Assembly (NCBI RefSeq): GCF_000237325.1
Contig: NC_017542.1
Span: forward strand, 3,382,501 to 3,446,500
DNA length: 64,000 nt
Direction of reading: 5' to 3'
DNA from: Paenibacillus polymyxa M1
GTDB taxonomy: Bacteria > Bacillota > Bacilli > Paenibacillales > Paenibacillaceae
The translations under genes were made by a program, and so were the position numbers. A model generated the notes under the pieces. It was not told the origin of the DNA and did no database searches. It was given only the letters and a program-made list of their open reading frames with translations. Positions 35,157-43,427 of the stretch are shown in pieces. Numbering within the stretch: the first letter of the stretch is position 1; the number at the start of each line of letters is the position of its first letter.

Positions 35157-35228
35157 CAGAGCCTCCCCTGACCCCTACCCCATAATGTGGGTTTGCTACG
35201 GTAAAGGTCCTCACTCTCATTGTACAAC

Positions 35229-35251
35229 AAAAAAAAGCAGGCTATGCCTGC
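35229..35251 (-). terminator. Intrinsic terminator after mtrB
   Basis: Minus strand GCAGGC-ATA-GCCTGC (35237-35251) followed by eight T, starting 4 bases beyond the mtrB stop codon. Confidence 0.88.
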
Positions 35252-35254
35252 ATT

Positions 35255-35485
35255 TTACTCCTCCGTATCTACAACCCCGTGCTTGGTCATCACAACGGCC
35301 TTGCCGCGGATTTTGATGGCAGAAGTATGATCCGTAAATTGGACGATCATTACCTCACCCTTGTCCAATTTTTCTGAATGATGCAGGCGTGTATCCTGAC
35401 CTCTGGTCAGACCAAAAACCTGACATCCGTTGCTTTTTGCTTTAATTACGACGTACTCACTGCTGCCCGTCACGTTATCTTCCAT
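35255..35485 (-). CDS. mtrB: Trp RNA-binding attenuation protein TRAP
   Basis: 76 residues forming the 11-subunit ring that binds tryptophan and then GAG/UAG triplets in trp mRNA. Near-identity to Bacillus TRAP is visible in [31 protein letters not shown] and [13 protein letters not shown]. The RNA-contacting Lys/Lys/Arg set is kept (K39, K58, R60 here, equal to K37, K56, R58 in B. subtilis), as are the Trp-pocket residues in GLTRGQDT and QFTDHTS. GGGAGG precedes the ATG. Its target leader is at 25180-25243. In Bacillus folE (mtrA) precedes it; here it does not. Confidence 0.96.
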   Translation of the reverse strand: MEDNVTGSSEYVVIKAKSNGCQVFGLTRGQDTRLHHSEKLDKGEVMIVQFTDHTSAIKIRGKAVVMTKHGVVDTEE

Positions 35486-35521
35486 GTTCTTTTCCTCCCT
35501 GAGAGCCGAAACTATATTTTT

Positions 35522-35550
35522 ATGATGGAGATTTAAGATTGTTTTGTCAA
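35522..35550 (-). promoter_or_regulatory. Candidate mtrB promoter
   Basis: Minus strand TTGACA (35545-35550), 17-base spacer, CATCAT (35522-35527, 4 of 6), 37 bases before the mtrB start. Confidence 0.5.
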
Positions 35551-35595
35551 CTACATGCTTTCCACGCTGCCTGCAACAAATAGTGCTTCCTGTGC

Positions 35596-35602
35596 CATAC
35601 TA
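35596..35602 (+). promoter_or_regulatory. Sigma-G/F-like -10 element
   Basis: Plus strand CATACTA, matching the forespore sigma-G -10 consensus, 40 bases before the small gene at 35642. The -35 region (GCAACA) is a poor match, so this is only suggestive. Confidence 0.25.
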
Positions 35603-35641
35603 TCTGTGCAATCCCATCTATTAACGAAAGGAACGGATCTG

Positions 35642-35815
35642 ATGGAAAACTATCGTCCCGCCAATCTCAGTCCTGCACAGATTGAGCAGCTTCAACGGAT
35701 GGAACATGAATTTGCCGAGCTGACAGGTGAACCCCTGGTGCTGATCGCTTATGCCTCCCGAAACGGCAGGACAACTTCCTCTTCTTCAGTCCATGGCACC
35801 ACTACCACAAAGTAA
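35642..35815 (+). CDS. Small conserved-looking protein, unknown function
   Basis: 57 residues: NLSPAQIEQLQRMEHEFAEL (amphipathic helix), GEPLVLIAYA, then a Ser/Thr-rich tail. The helix-plus-LIAY arrangement resembles short proteins common in Bacillales, but I assign no function. ATG at 35642 follows AAAGGAA with 9 bases; an ATG 29 codons upstream has none. It is divergent from mtrB and convergent with hbs, occupying the slot of folE in Bacillus. Confidence 0.6.
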   Translation: MENYRPANLSPAQIEQLQRMEHEFAELTGEPLVLIAYASRNGRTTSSSSVHGTTTTK

Positions 35816-35822
35816 ATAGGAC

Positions 35823-35860
35823 AAAAAGAAAGGGCCGTGAATCAAATTCACGGTCCTTTC
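35823..35860. terminator. Bidirectional terminator between hbs and the small gene
   Basis: A 15-bp stem pairs 35828-35842 with 35846-35860 (one G-U), loop of three bases. TTTTTG follows on the minus strand, serving hbs; the plus-strand side ends in CTTTC and is weaker. Confidence 0.85.
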
Positions 35861-35886
35861 AGCGCATTGGGAATATGTAAGAAATC

Positions 35887-36162
35887 TTATTTAATTCCGT
35901 CTTTGAGCGCTTTACCCGGTTTGAATGCCGGAATTTTGCTCGCAGGGATTTCGATTTCTTCTCCTGTTTGCGGGTTACGTCCTTTACGTGCGGAACGTTC
36001 ACGAACCTCAAAGTTCCCGAAACCTACCAGTTGTACCTTGTCTCCGTTTTGCAGTGCACCAGCGATCGCCTCAAATACTGCATCGATTGCTTTGGTTACG
36101 TCCTTTTTGGACAATTCAGTGCTCTCAGAAACCTGATTGATCAAATCCGTTTTATTCAACAT
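35887..36162 (-). CDS. hbs: Non-specific DNA-binding protein HU
   Basis: 91-residue nucleoid protein (HupB/HBsu). [40 protein letters not shown] and the DNA arm [20 protein letters not shown] are textbook HU. The ATG at 36162 follows GGGAGGTGA; the frame stays open for 83 more codons upstream, but without HU homology. Located between mtrB and the inserted sugar transporter; in Bacillus spoIVA is close upstream. Confidence 0.98.
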   Translation of the reverse strand: MLNKTDLINQVSESTELSKKDVTKAIDAVFEAIAGALQNGDKVQLVGFGNFEVRERSARKGRNPQTGEEIEIPASKIPAFKPGKALKDGIK

Positions 36163-36199
36163 ATTCACCTCCCAATTCAAGTGTAGTCCAGCATTAAGG

Positions 36200-36222
36200 T
36201 TATCGGTGTTCTCCACCGATAA
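36200..36222 (-). promoter_or_regulatory. Hairpin in the hbs leader
   Basis: A perfect 9-bp inverted repeat TTATCGGTG/CACCGATAA with a 5-base loop lies 38 bases before hbs. No T-run follows, so it is not a terminator; it may stabilise the mRNA or act in control. The remainder of 36163-36407 shows AT-rich stretches but no promoter I can call with confidence. Confidence 0.5.
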
Positions 36223-36407
36223 TGAAGTCGCCTGTATAAAATAACCCGGGCGGCATACTGCCTTCCATAATGTTATCATCTGTTTCCGTTTCGTCGTTAA
36301 ATATACATATAATATACCTAACCACCGCCATATAGGCCGAAACTGGCGTTTTATGGCACCCTTCTTGCGTGGAACAAGGTTTATAGTAATACAGTCGACA
36401 GACAATT

Positions 36408-37394
36408 TCAAGTACGACGACGGTTCAGCACGTAAAAAGTAACAGCCAGCGCAAGCACCAGTACTACTCCTTTGACAATGTCATGGGCAAAATATTGCAC
36501 ATTCATCATGGTCAGTCCATTAACCAATACGCCGATCAACACCGCACCAATAAATGTACCAATAACATTGGGTTTACCCGCACCAAACACTGAAAAGCCG
36601 ACGAATACTGCAGCTACCGCCTCCATGAGCAAGGGAGAGCCAGCGTCAATTTGACCCGAGCCTACACGCGAAGCATACAAAATACCAGCAATTGCTGCAA
36701 ATACGCCTGAAGCAATATAGGCCAGTGTACGGACTTTTTTTACCCGTATACCCGACAGACGAGCAGCCTCCTCATTCCCGCCAGTTACATACATTTGACG
36801 CCCGTGCTTCGTATAGATCAAGAAAACATGCACCGCTGCCACAGCTAGCAACAGTAAAATAACCGAAATCGGGATACCCAACCATTTACCTTGACCTAGT
36901 AAAAGAAATGCTGGAGATATCTCGCCTGGGGCCTTGCTGCCATCAGGAAACTGCATATGATTGTAGATGGTATAGCCCTGCGCGTACGTTTGATGAACCC
37001 CGCTTACAATATACATAATGGCTAGAGTTGCGAGCAAATCGGGGATACGCAGTTTAATAATCAAAAGTGAATTTAATAGTCCAACCAAAGCTCCAACAAC
37101 CAGAGCCACAATAATGACCACTGCAACAGGCTGTTCATACCAGACCATCAACGAAGCTGAGACGACTGTCGTCAAAGATACCGTTGCACCAACCGACAGG
37201 TCAAAACCGTCCACGATAAGTGACAATGTCACACCAATGGCTACAAAAGTTACAATCGCAATTGAGCCAAGAATATCCATTAAATTATCATACGTCCAAA
37301 AATAAGGTAAGGTGGCTGAGAAAAACGCCAACACACCTATAATGACCACTACAGCACCGTAACGAAACGAGACATTTAACCATTTTTCCTTCAT
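36408..37394 (-). CDS. Sugar ABC transporter permease (RbsC-like)
   Basis: 328-residue integral membrane protein with about ten helices and the family blocks [69 protein letters not shown] (cytoplasmic coupling loop) and [20 protein letters not shown]. It forms the channel of a CUT2-type importer with the ATPase at 37391 (4-base overlap). Substrate unknown; pentoses, galactose or autoinducer-2 are typical of the family. Confidence 0.93.
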   Translation of the reverse strand: MKEKWLNVSFRYGAVVVIIGVLAFFSATLPYFWTYDNLMDILGSIAIVTFVAIGVTLSLIVDGFDLSVGATVSLTTVVSASLMVWYEQPVAVVIIVALVVGALVGLLNSLLIIKLRIPDLLATLAIMYIVSGVHQTYAQGYTIYNHMQFPDGSKAPGEISPAFLLLGQGKWLGIPISVILLLLAVAAVHVFLIYTKHGRQMYVTGGNEEAARLSGIRVKKVRTLAYIASGVFAAIAGILYASRVGSGQIDAGSPLLMEAVAAVFVGFSVFGAGKPNVIGTFIGAVLIGVLVNGLTMMNVQYFAHDIVKGVVLVLALAVTFYVLNRRRT

Positions 37395-38908
37395 GAATGC
37401 ACCTCTTCACCACCGCTGGCGTACAACAGAAGCTGTTCCTGTTCGACTTCGCCTCGCGCAAATTCCCTTATTATTTTCCCGTCATACATGACTGCTATCC
37501 GATCACCAATGCCAATACCTTCTGCAAATTCACAGGTTAGATAAATGATTGCTTTTCCTTGTGCTGCCAATTCTCCAATGATACGGAAAATATCGCTTTT
37601 TGCCCCTATATCTACACCCTTGGTTGGTTCGTCAAAAACAAAGACATCCGCTCCAGAATGAAGCCATTTTCCTATCGCAACCTTTTGTTGATTCCCACCG
37701 CTCAAATACTTAACATGCTGGCGCAGTGAAGGCGTCTTAATACCAAGAGAGGCGGCAACCTCATTACCGTTATTACGTTCTTTATGCCGACTAATGAAAC
37801 CAAGAACACTCAGCTTGCCCAAGAGCGGAAGGCTAAGGTTTCGTTCCACGCTTTCCTCAATCAAGACCCCCTGCTTACGCCGCTCCTCGGGTATGGACAC
37901 AATTCCTTGAGCTACCGCGTCCGCTGGCTCACGCAAACGAATGCAGCGACCCTTGAAGGTCAGTTCTCCCACATCTGGCTTGTCTGCCCCTGTAAGAAGT
38001 CGTGACAGCTCCGTCTTGCCCGCACCGACCAAACCCACAATAGACAGAATTTCGCCGCGTCTGACCTGCAAATCAACACCGTGAACCCGCAATCCCTTTC
38101 GGAGCTCTCTTGCTTCCAATACCGTTTCACCAATAGGCACCTCTGTTTTCGGAAATTCCTCATCAAATGTTTTCCCAAGCATATACGTGACAATGTCGCC
38201 TACATTTAAATCAGAAGCAGGTCCCGAGAACACGCGCTCACCATCACGCATTACCGTAACACGGTCACTGTGCTCGATGACCTCCGGCAATCGGTGGGTG
38301 ATAAGAATACATGCTACTCCCTCATCCTTGAGGGTATGAATCGTGCGGAACAAACGTCGCGTTTCTTCCTCGCTCAGCGGTGCCGTTGGCTCATCAAAAA
38401 TGATAGTACTCGCTTGCTGTGTCAAAATCCGTGCGATAAGTACAAGCTGCTTTTCTGCCAGCGTCAATTCAGACACGTATCGTCGTACATCTATATCAAC
38501 CTCCAGACGCGCTAATGCCTCACGTGCTCGTCTGCGCATGGACGCTGGTGCAACCCACCACCGACCATCAAGTGCAGGCAAATCGTCCATTACAATGTTT
38601 TCAGCGACGGTTAACTGAGGCACAAGTGCTGAATCGACTTCTTGATACACACAGTGAATTCCGGCTCTTTTGGCTTCCCACGGTGAACTAATAATCAGTT
38701 CCTTGCCATCCACAACGATCGCTCCCTGATCGTAACGATACGCACCGGACAAGATTTTCATTAATGTGCTTTTCCCTGCCCCGTTGGCACCGAGCAGAGC
38801 GTGAATTTCGCCACCCTGAACCGTAAAATCCACAGCTCGCAGCGCATCTACACCAGCAAACCGTTTGCTGATGTTCTTCATCTCCAATGTATATACTGGT
38901 GAACTCAT
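37391..38908 (-). CDS. Sugar ABC transporter ATP-binding protein (RbsA-like, two NBDs)
   Basis: 505 residues carrying two ATPase domains. The first has GANGAGKSTLMKIL, LTLAEKQLVLIARIL as a degenerate signature and IIFDEPTAPL; the second has VGLVGAGKTELSRLL (Walker A GLVGAGKT), YLSGGNQQKVAIGKWL and VFVFDEPTKGVDIGAK. This tandem organisation is typical for CUT2 sugar importers. Starts 71 bases after the binding-protein gene and overlaps the permease by 4 bases. Confidence 0.95.
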   Translation of the reverse strand: MSSPVYTLEMKNISKRFAGVDALRAVDFTVQGGEIHALLGANGAGKSTLMKILSGAYRYDQGAIVVDGKELIISSPWEAKRAGIHCVYQEVDSALVPQLTVAENIVMDDLPALDGRWWVAPASMRRRAREALARLEVDIDVRRYVSELTLAEKQLVLIARILTQQASTIIFDEPTAPLSEEETRRLFRTIHTLKDEGVACILITHRLPEVIEHSDRVTVMRDGERVFSGPASDLNVGDIVTYMLGKTFDEEFPKTEVPIGETVLEARELRKGLRVHGVDLQVRRGEILSIVGLVGAGKTELSRLLTGADKPDVGELTFKGRCIRLREPADAVAQGIVSIPEERRKQGVLIEESVERNLSLPLLGKLSVLGFISRHKERNNGNEVAASLGIKTPSLRQHVKYLSGGNQQKVAIGKWLHSGADVFVFDEPTKGVDIGAKSDIFRIIGELAAQGKAIIYLTCEFAEGIGIGDRIAVMYDGKIIREFARGEVEQEQLLLYASGGEEVHS

Positions 38909-38979
38909 GGTGCCCCCTCACTCCCGCTTATGATAAAAGCGCGCCGAAGCGCGCCATTGCATTTGCGTTATGAATCAAT

Positions 38980-40095
38980 TTATTTGGACGTTTCATACTC
39001 CTTCATCCAATCCTTGTAACCCTGCTCACTCTTGCCCCATCCTTTCACATATTGAGACAACTCGGATGTGGAAATTTGCTTATCTGGCAAGTCTTCGCGC
39101 TGCACATATACTGCCTTCAGTACAACTTTCTCCTCAGGGTTATCCCCATGCAACTTTTGGTATGCATAACGCACTTGTACGCGTCCAATAGCTGTTGGAT
39201 CGACGGCTGCTGAAGCCACCCACGGGTTTTTCGGGTCCTGAATCATTTGCAAATCTTCATCACTCATATCAATCCCGTAAACTTTAATTTCCGTCCGCCC
39301 AGCTTGTTGTATCGCCCGAGCTGCACCTTTGGCAAATTCATCCCAAGCCGCCCAAACTGCCGTAATTTCGCCCTTAGGATATTGCTTTAGCACAGCTTCC
39401 ATTTTGGCTTGCGTATCCAAAGCAGGATTCTGAGCCGAACCAAAAGTTGCAATCTCTTTAATATCTGGATTGGATTTCAAAAATGCATCATAAGCAACCT
39501 GACGGCGCTCCATTGGCGCAAACCCTGCAACCCATACCTTCACAATATTTCCTTTGCCACCGATGTCCTTTTTCATTTGCTCCAACGTCAGTTCCGCCAT
39601 GCTTTGATCATCCTGTGAAAGCACTACCGCGCCCGGAACATTGACCGCAGCATCGAACACGATAACCGGAATATTGCGGGAAATTGCTTTTTTAAGTCCT
39701 GGCTCCAGTAATGCGTCACCGTGATCAGTCAAAATAACATCAAACTGCTGGTTAATTGCACTATCTAGCAAAGAAGCCATTTTAGCCTTATCGTTATTTG
39801 CAACAAACTTGGTCAGCGTACCGCCAAATTTCTTAACCTCATCTTCCACACCTTGAACATACTGCTGCGAAAACGTACCTGTGTTAAACTCCATGATCAA
39901 AGCAACCCGTTTACCCTTTAGATTCGAACTATCTGTTTTTCCGTCCCCTGTATTCGTTCCTGCAGTGCTTGTCCCTTGAGCGCCGCTCTCTGTTTTCGGC
40001 GCGCCACATGCTGTGACCAGCAGAATCAGCACCAGTAGCATGATGGCTCCGAGCCCTAGCTTCTTGTTTTTTTGGAGCCCTTTTTGGATATACAT
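38980..40095 (-). CDS. Sugar ABC transporter substrate-binding lipoprotein
   Basis: 371 residues: lipoprotein signal with lipobox LVTAC (cysteine about residue 30), a Ser/Thr/Gly-rich linker, then a type I periplasmic-binding fold (GKRVALIMEFNTGTFSQQYVQGVEDEVKKFG, DVILTDHGDALLEPGLKKAISRNIPVIVFDAAV, VYGIDMSDEDLQMI). The ligand is probably a sugar. ATG at 40095 follows GAGGGGG. First gene of a three-gene operon with its own promoter and a palindromic operator. Confidence 0.93.
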   Translation of the reverse strand: MYIQKGLQKNKKLGLGAIMLLVLILLVTACGAPKTESGAQGTSTAGTNTGDGKTDSSNLKGKRVALIMEFNTGTFSQQYVQGVEDEVKKFGGTLTKFVANNDKAKMASLLDSAINQQFDVILTDHGDALLEPGLKKAISRNIPVIVFDAAVNVPGAVVLSQDDQSMAELTLEQMKKDIGGKGNIVKVWVAGFAPMERRQVAYDAFLKSNPDIKEIATFGSAQNPALDTQAKMEAVLKQYPKGEITAVWAAWDEFAKGAARAIQQAGRTEIKVYGIDMSDEDLQMIQDPKNPWVASAAVDPTAIGRVQVRYAYQKLHGDNPEEKVVLKAVYVQREDLPDKQISTSELSQYVKGWGKSEQGYKDWMKEYETSK

Positions 40096-40128
40096 GATTT
40101 GTTTCCCCCTCGTTCCATCCACTAATAT

Positions 40129-40144
40129 GTTTCAAATTTGATAC
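40129..40144. promoter_or_regulatory. Candidate operator of the sugar transporter operon
   Basis: GTTTCAAATTTGATAC is a 16-base near-palindrome with a perfect core TCAAATTTGA. It starts 3 bases downstream of the -10 and spans the expected transcription start, a typical repressor position. No regulator gene is adjacent. Confidence 0.5.
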
Positions 40145-40146
40145 TT

Positions 40147-40175
40147 AATATATCGCGTTAAACCAAGTATGTAAA
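40147..40175 (-). promoter_or_regulatory. Promoter of the sugar transporter operon
   Basis: Minus strand TTTACA (40170-40175), 17-base spacer, TATATT (40147-40152), each 5 of 6 to sigma-A consensus, 52 bases before the binding-protein start. Confidence 0.75.
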
Positions 40176-40235
40176 TAGGTTTTATTAAATATAGAAAAAC
40201 TCGCGATCTCTCATGGCAAAAAACTACAAATCCCA

Positions 40236-40277
40236 TAAAAAAATACCGCAAAGAGCAGTCAGCCCTCTACGGTATTT
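40236..40277 (-). terminator. Intrinsic terminator after spoIVA
   Basis: Minus strand AAATACCG/CGGTATTT (40270-40277 with 40241-40248), an inner AGAG/CTCT stem, then a seven-base T-run. Confidence 0.85.
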
Positions 40278-40307
40278 CCCTTACACATTTTTGGTAATGG
40301 ATTAGCC

Positions 40308-41786
40308 TTAAAGAATTATAGCAATAAGACCACCAGAACCTTCATTGATAATGCGACCCAGCGTTTCCTGCAGCTTATAGCGTGCATTGTCCGGCATCAT
40401 GGCAATCTTGCCTTGAATACCTTCACGCACAATAGAATGCAGCGAACGTCCGAAAATGTCAGATTCCCAAATTTTGATTGGATCATTCTCAAAATCCTGC
40501 ATCAGGTAACGTACGAGTTCCTCACTCTGCTTCTCTGTTCCGATAATCGGAGCAAATTCCGATTCCACATCGACACGGATCATGTGAATGGAAGGGGCTG
40601 TCGCTTTAAGCCTCACTCCAAATCTTGTACCCTGTCGAATCAACTGCGGTTCGTCCAGTGCCATCTCAGCCAGTGACGGAGCAGCAATACCATATCCTGT
40701 TGTCTTGACCATTTCCAGAGCCTCGGCAAAACGGTCATATTCCCGTTTAGCGTGGGCAAAATCCTGCATCATCTGCAGCAAATGATCCTTGCCGCGAATC
40801 TCTACCCCGACGACTTCAACCAAAATCTGGTCATACAGTTCATCAGGCGCATACAAATCAATTTCCGCGACGCCCTGCCCCATATTCATTCCGCTTAATC
40901 CGGCCCTGTCGATGAACTCATACTCCATAAACTGGCCGACGACTCGATCTACATCACGCAGGCGCCGAATATCTTTAACCGTATCACGAACGGAATTTTC
41001 ATAGTTGCTACGCAGCCAGTGATTTTCGTTCAATACCATAACCCAGCTCGGCAGGTTCACATTCACCTCATGCACCGGGAATTCATACAATACTTCACGA
41101 AGTACACCCGTAACATCATCTTCCGTCATGGTTGCCGCGCTGAGTGTCATGACTGGAATATCGTACTTGGCAGCCAGTTCACTGCGGAGTTGAAGTGTTT
41201 CATCACTGCGTGGATGCGTGGAGTTGATAACCAGAACAAATGGCTTGCCAACTTCCTTCAACTCTTCAATGACGCGTTCCTCCGACTCTACATAAGAGCT
41301 ACGCGGGATTTCAGCAATGGTGCCGTCTGTAGTGACGACCACACCGAGTGTCGAATGTTCTTGAATAACCTTACGTGTACCAATTTCTGCCGCTTCCTGA
41401 AAAGGAATGGGTTCTTCAAACCATGGTGTAGAGATCATTCTTGGACCATTTTCATCCTCGTAGCCTTTTGCACCTTCTACTGCGTATCCTACACAGTCAA
41501 CCAGACGTACATTCACGTCCAGTCCTTCCGTTACTTTGATCTGGACGGCATTATTCGGTACAAATTTAGGTTCCGTCGTCATGATCGTCTTCCCTGCCGC
41601 ACTTTGCGGCAACTCGTCTACGGCGCGGGCACGGTCCGCCTCACTCGTAATGTTGGGCAGTACAATCGTTTCCATAAACCGCTTGATAAACGTTGATTTT
41701 CCTGTTCGGACTGCGCCGACGACCCCAAGATAGATGTCTCCTCCGGTGCGTTCGGCAATGTCTTTAAAAATGTCCACTTTCTCCAA
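40308..41786 (-). CDS. spoIVA: Stage IV sporulation protein A, spore coat assembly ATPase
   Basis: 492-residue ATPase that polymerises on the forespore surface and forms the coat basement layer. TRAFAC-type Walker A GVVGAVRTGKSTFIKRFME (about 22-40), sensor/switch VRLVDCVGYAVEGAKGYED, and the conserved C-terminal end GRIINEGSGGLIAIIL needed for membrane targeting via SpoVM. The start is a TTG at 41786 after GAGGAGGGG. Expressed by sigma-E in Bacillus; a candidate sigma-E promoter lies 290 bases upstream. Confidence 0.98.
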   Translation of the reverse strand: MEKVDIFKDIAERTGGDIYLGVVGAVRTGKSTFIKRFMETIVLPNITSEADRARAVDELPQSAAGKTIMTTEPKFVPNNAVQIKVTEGLDVNVRLVDCVGYAVEGAKGYEDENGPRMISTPWFEEPIPFQEAAEIGTRKVIQEHSTLGVVVTTDGTIAEIPRSSYVESEERVIEELKEVGKPFVLVINSTHPRSDETLQLRSELAAKYDIPVMTLSAATMTEDDVTGVLREVLYEFPVHEVNVNLPSWVMVLNENHWLRSNYENSVRDTVKDIRRLRDVDRVVGQFMEYEFIDRAGLSGMNMGQGVAEIDLYAPDELYDQILVEVVGVEIRGKDHLLQMMQDFAHAKREYDRFAEALEMVKTTGYGIAAPSLAEMALDEPQLIRQGTRFGVRLKATAPSIHMIRVDVESEFAPIIGTEKQSEELVRYLMQDFENDPIKIWESDIFGRSLHSIVREGIQGKIAMMPDNARYKLQETLGRIINEGSGGLIAIIL

Positions 41787-41918
41787 TGAAATCCCCTCCT
41801 CAAAAGTCTCCGAAGGAAAAATGCTTAAAGAGCATCCGCTTCGTGTTCAACCAACTGCTTGATCCCAGATGCGGCAGAACAGCCTTTAAAATGCCCGGAA
41901 GTCGTCCGCCGCCGAGAT

Positions 41919-41984
41919 TCAGGAGACTGATGGAATCGGCGAAACGGCGTAAACTCGTACATGCATTTGGACTGATACCATCAT
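41919..41984 (-). CDS. Possible 21-codon leader peptide before spoIVA
   Basis: An ATG-ATG at 41984 sits 6 bases behind a strong GGAGGGG ribosome site and opens 21 codons (MMVSVQMHVRVYAVSPIPSV-S) before TGA. The site quality is as good as that of spoIVA itself, 130 bases downstream. No homology is claimed; it may be a fortuitous ORF. Confidence 0.3.
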   Translation of the reverse strand: MMVSVQMHVRVYAVSPIPSVS

Positions 41985-42082
41985 ATGTATCCCCTCCGTA
42001 AAATATGTTTAGTTTTTTTAAAAATAGATTACGTTACAGTGATCAATGCAGAAAGATATTTTACGTTTGGGTCCACTCACTT

Positions 42083-42112
42083 AATATATGCACAGCAAGA
42101 TTTCCCCATGAC
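42083..42112 (-). promoter_or_regulatory. Candidate sigma-E promoter for spoIVA
   Basis: Minus strand GTCATGG (42106-42112), 15-base spacer, CATATATT (42083-42090), similar to the sigma-E pattern (-10 CATACANT). Together with the possible leader peptide it accounts for most of the 41787-42136 gap. Confidence 0.35.
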
Positions 42113-42129
42113 TTTGTTGCTAGACTTAA

Positions 42130-42188
42130 ATAAAAAAAGGATATTTCTCAGACCGTTTCTAACCGTCGAGAAATATCCTTTGTTTTTT
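42130..42188. terminator. Bidirectional terminator between the ferredoxin gene and the spoIVA leader
   Basis: A perfect 13-bp stem AAGGATATTTCTC/GAGAAATATCCTT (42137-42149 with 42168-42180). Minus strand is followed by TTTTTTTATTT, plus strand by TGTTTTTTTG. Confidence 0.92.
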
Positions 42189-42210
42189 TGTTCTACTGAT
42201 ATAACCGATA

Positions 42211-42561
42211 TTACCACAGTTCGTCATCCAGCCCCTGACGCTCCAGTTGCCGTCTAATAGCTGCCTTGAGCCTATCTTCCGGTATGGTTACCTCCATATC
42301 ACCCTGAGCACGGGCCTGACAGGATAAACGTATTCCTTCATTCAGTAAAGGCCCCAGCTTACGCTGCTCTGCATCATTAGGGCGACCTGCAAGCTCAGCC
42401 CGTTCCGGTGCTATCTCTACCTTACACATCAGACAGGCTGCTTTTCCATCACAACGTGTGGGAATATACACACCTGCTTTACGGGCAGCCTGGAGCAATG
42501 ACGTACCCCGACTGACCTGTACGCACCTGCCTGACGGCTTGAACGTAATCTGCACATTCAT
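42211..42561 (-). CDS. 2Fe-2S ferredoxin-like protein
   Basis: 116 residues; beta-grasp ferredoxin with cysteines in RCDGKAACLMC (C-x5-C-x2-C) and a fourth in RLSCQARAQGD, as in adrenodoxin-type ferredoxins. It should transfer single electrons in the cytoplasm; partner unknown. ATG at 42561 after GGAGG. The C-terminal extension of about 30 charged residues is unusual but not striking. Confidence 0.9.
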   Translation of the reverse strand: MNVQITFKPSGRCVQVSRGTSLLQAARKAGVYIPTRCDGKAACLMCKVEIAPERAELAGRPNDAEQRKLGPLLNEGIRLSCQARAQGDMEVTIPEDRLKAAIRRQLERQGLDDELW

Positions 42562-42603
42562 GAACGGTCCTCCATTCACCTTTCCTCTTAATACGCACGC
42601 AAC

Positions 42604-43254
42604 TTATATTTCATTACTCATTCGGATGAAGGAGTGAAGTTCTGGCCAAGGGAGAAGCTCTCCAAGCTTGCCCAACTGCTCCTTATTCCAAATGTTACTG
42701 ACCAATAGCTGTTTTAGTATCCCTATGTGTCGTTGCGGGTCTCGCTTCATGACATTTGCAATCGCTTGATAGCGGTCGGGGCGATTTCGCAACAGATTGA
42801 ATAGCAACTCGTGACTGAGAGGCATCAAACGCAATGAGGTATTTTCCAGATCAAGCTGTATCCCAGCCGACCAGAGTAGGCGCTCGACCTCTAAGCGGTA
42901 TAAAGCTCCATCACATAAAACCTCAAATCCTCCCACCAATTCGACTGGAAATCCCTCCAGTTCATAGTGGCTTAACAATGAAACGTAAGATCCGCTACGA
43001 TCAACCTGCTGTTGGTCTATACTCACGCCCGGCGAGTGCGCGTGTAACAGCTTTGCTGCATGAATATCCGCATAAATATCAATGTCCCGAGGCAGACGAT
43101 CCAATTCAACTTCTTGCACAAGTAGTGCACAGCTCCCCCCCAGCATCCATGGAACCGACACCGCTGACCAGCTCTCAGTCAAGCTACCCAGCGCAACTGC
43201 CAGATCATGAGGAAGCCTGTCCACTAACACTGATGATATTGCCTCCTTCAACAT
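42604..43254 (-). CDS. Nucleotidyltransferase-fold protein, unknown substrate
   Basis: 216 residues. WMLGGSCALLVQ followed by LPRDIDIYAD matches the GGS...DxD core of the nucleotidyltransferase superfamily (AbiEii/MNT-like), and FPVELVG would be the third strand. The remaining helical half is unassigned. AAAGGAGG precedes the ATG at 43254. Such proteins can be toxins, tRNA-modifying or unassigned enzymes; no antitoxin-like neighbour is visible, so I do not call it a toxin. Confidence 0.7.
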   Translation of the reverse strand: MLKEAISSVLVDRLPHDLAVALGSLTESWSAVSVPWMLGGSCALLVQEVELDRLPRDIDIYADIHAAKLLHAHSPGVSIDQQQVDRSGSYVSLLSHYELEGFPVELVGGFEVLCDGALYRLEVERLLWSAGIQLDLENTSLRLMPLSHELLFNLLRNRPDRYQAIANVMKRDPQRHIGILKQLLVSNIWNKEQLGKLGELLPWPELHSFIRMSNEI

Positions 43255-43427
43255 CGTTTCCTCCTTTGCTGTCTTTCCTCCCGTTTCCTAATGGGCATCA
43301 TTATAACATGTTCGACATGGCAGTTCGACATTTTGTGTACTGGAATAGTACTTTCCTGCCTCAAAAAATAAAAAAACCGCGAACCTGGTCATACCCCTGT
43401 CAAGTAGACAGAACTAAAAAGACATCT

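Noticed and set aside
41019..41696. 225-codon plus-strand frame
   Set aside because: Antisense to spoIVA and without protein-like composition.
42604..43254. Toxin-antitoxin system with the nucleotidyltransferase-fold gene
   Set aside because: No antitoxin-like partner is adjacent on the same strand; the neighbours are a ferredoxin and an insertion sequence.
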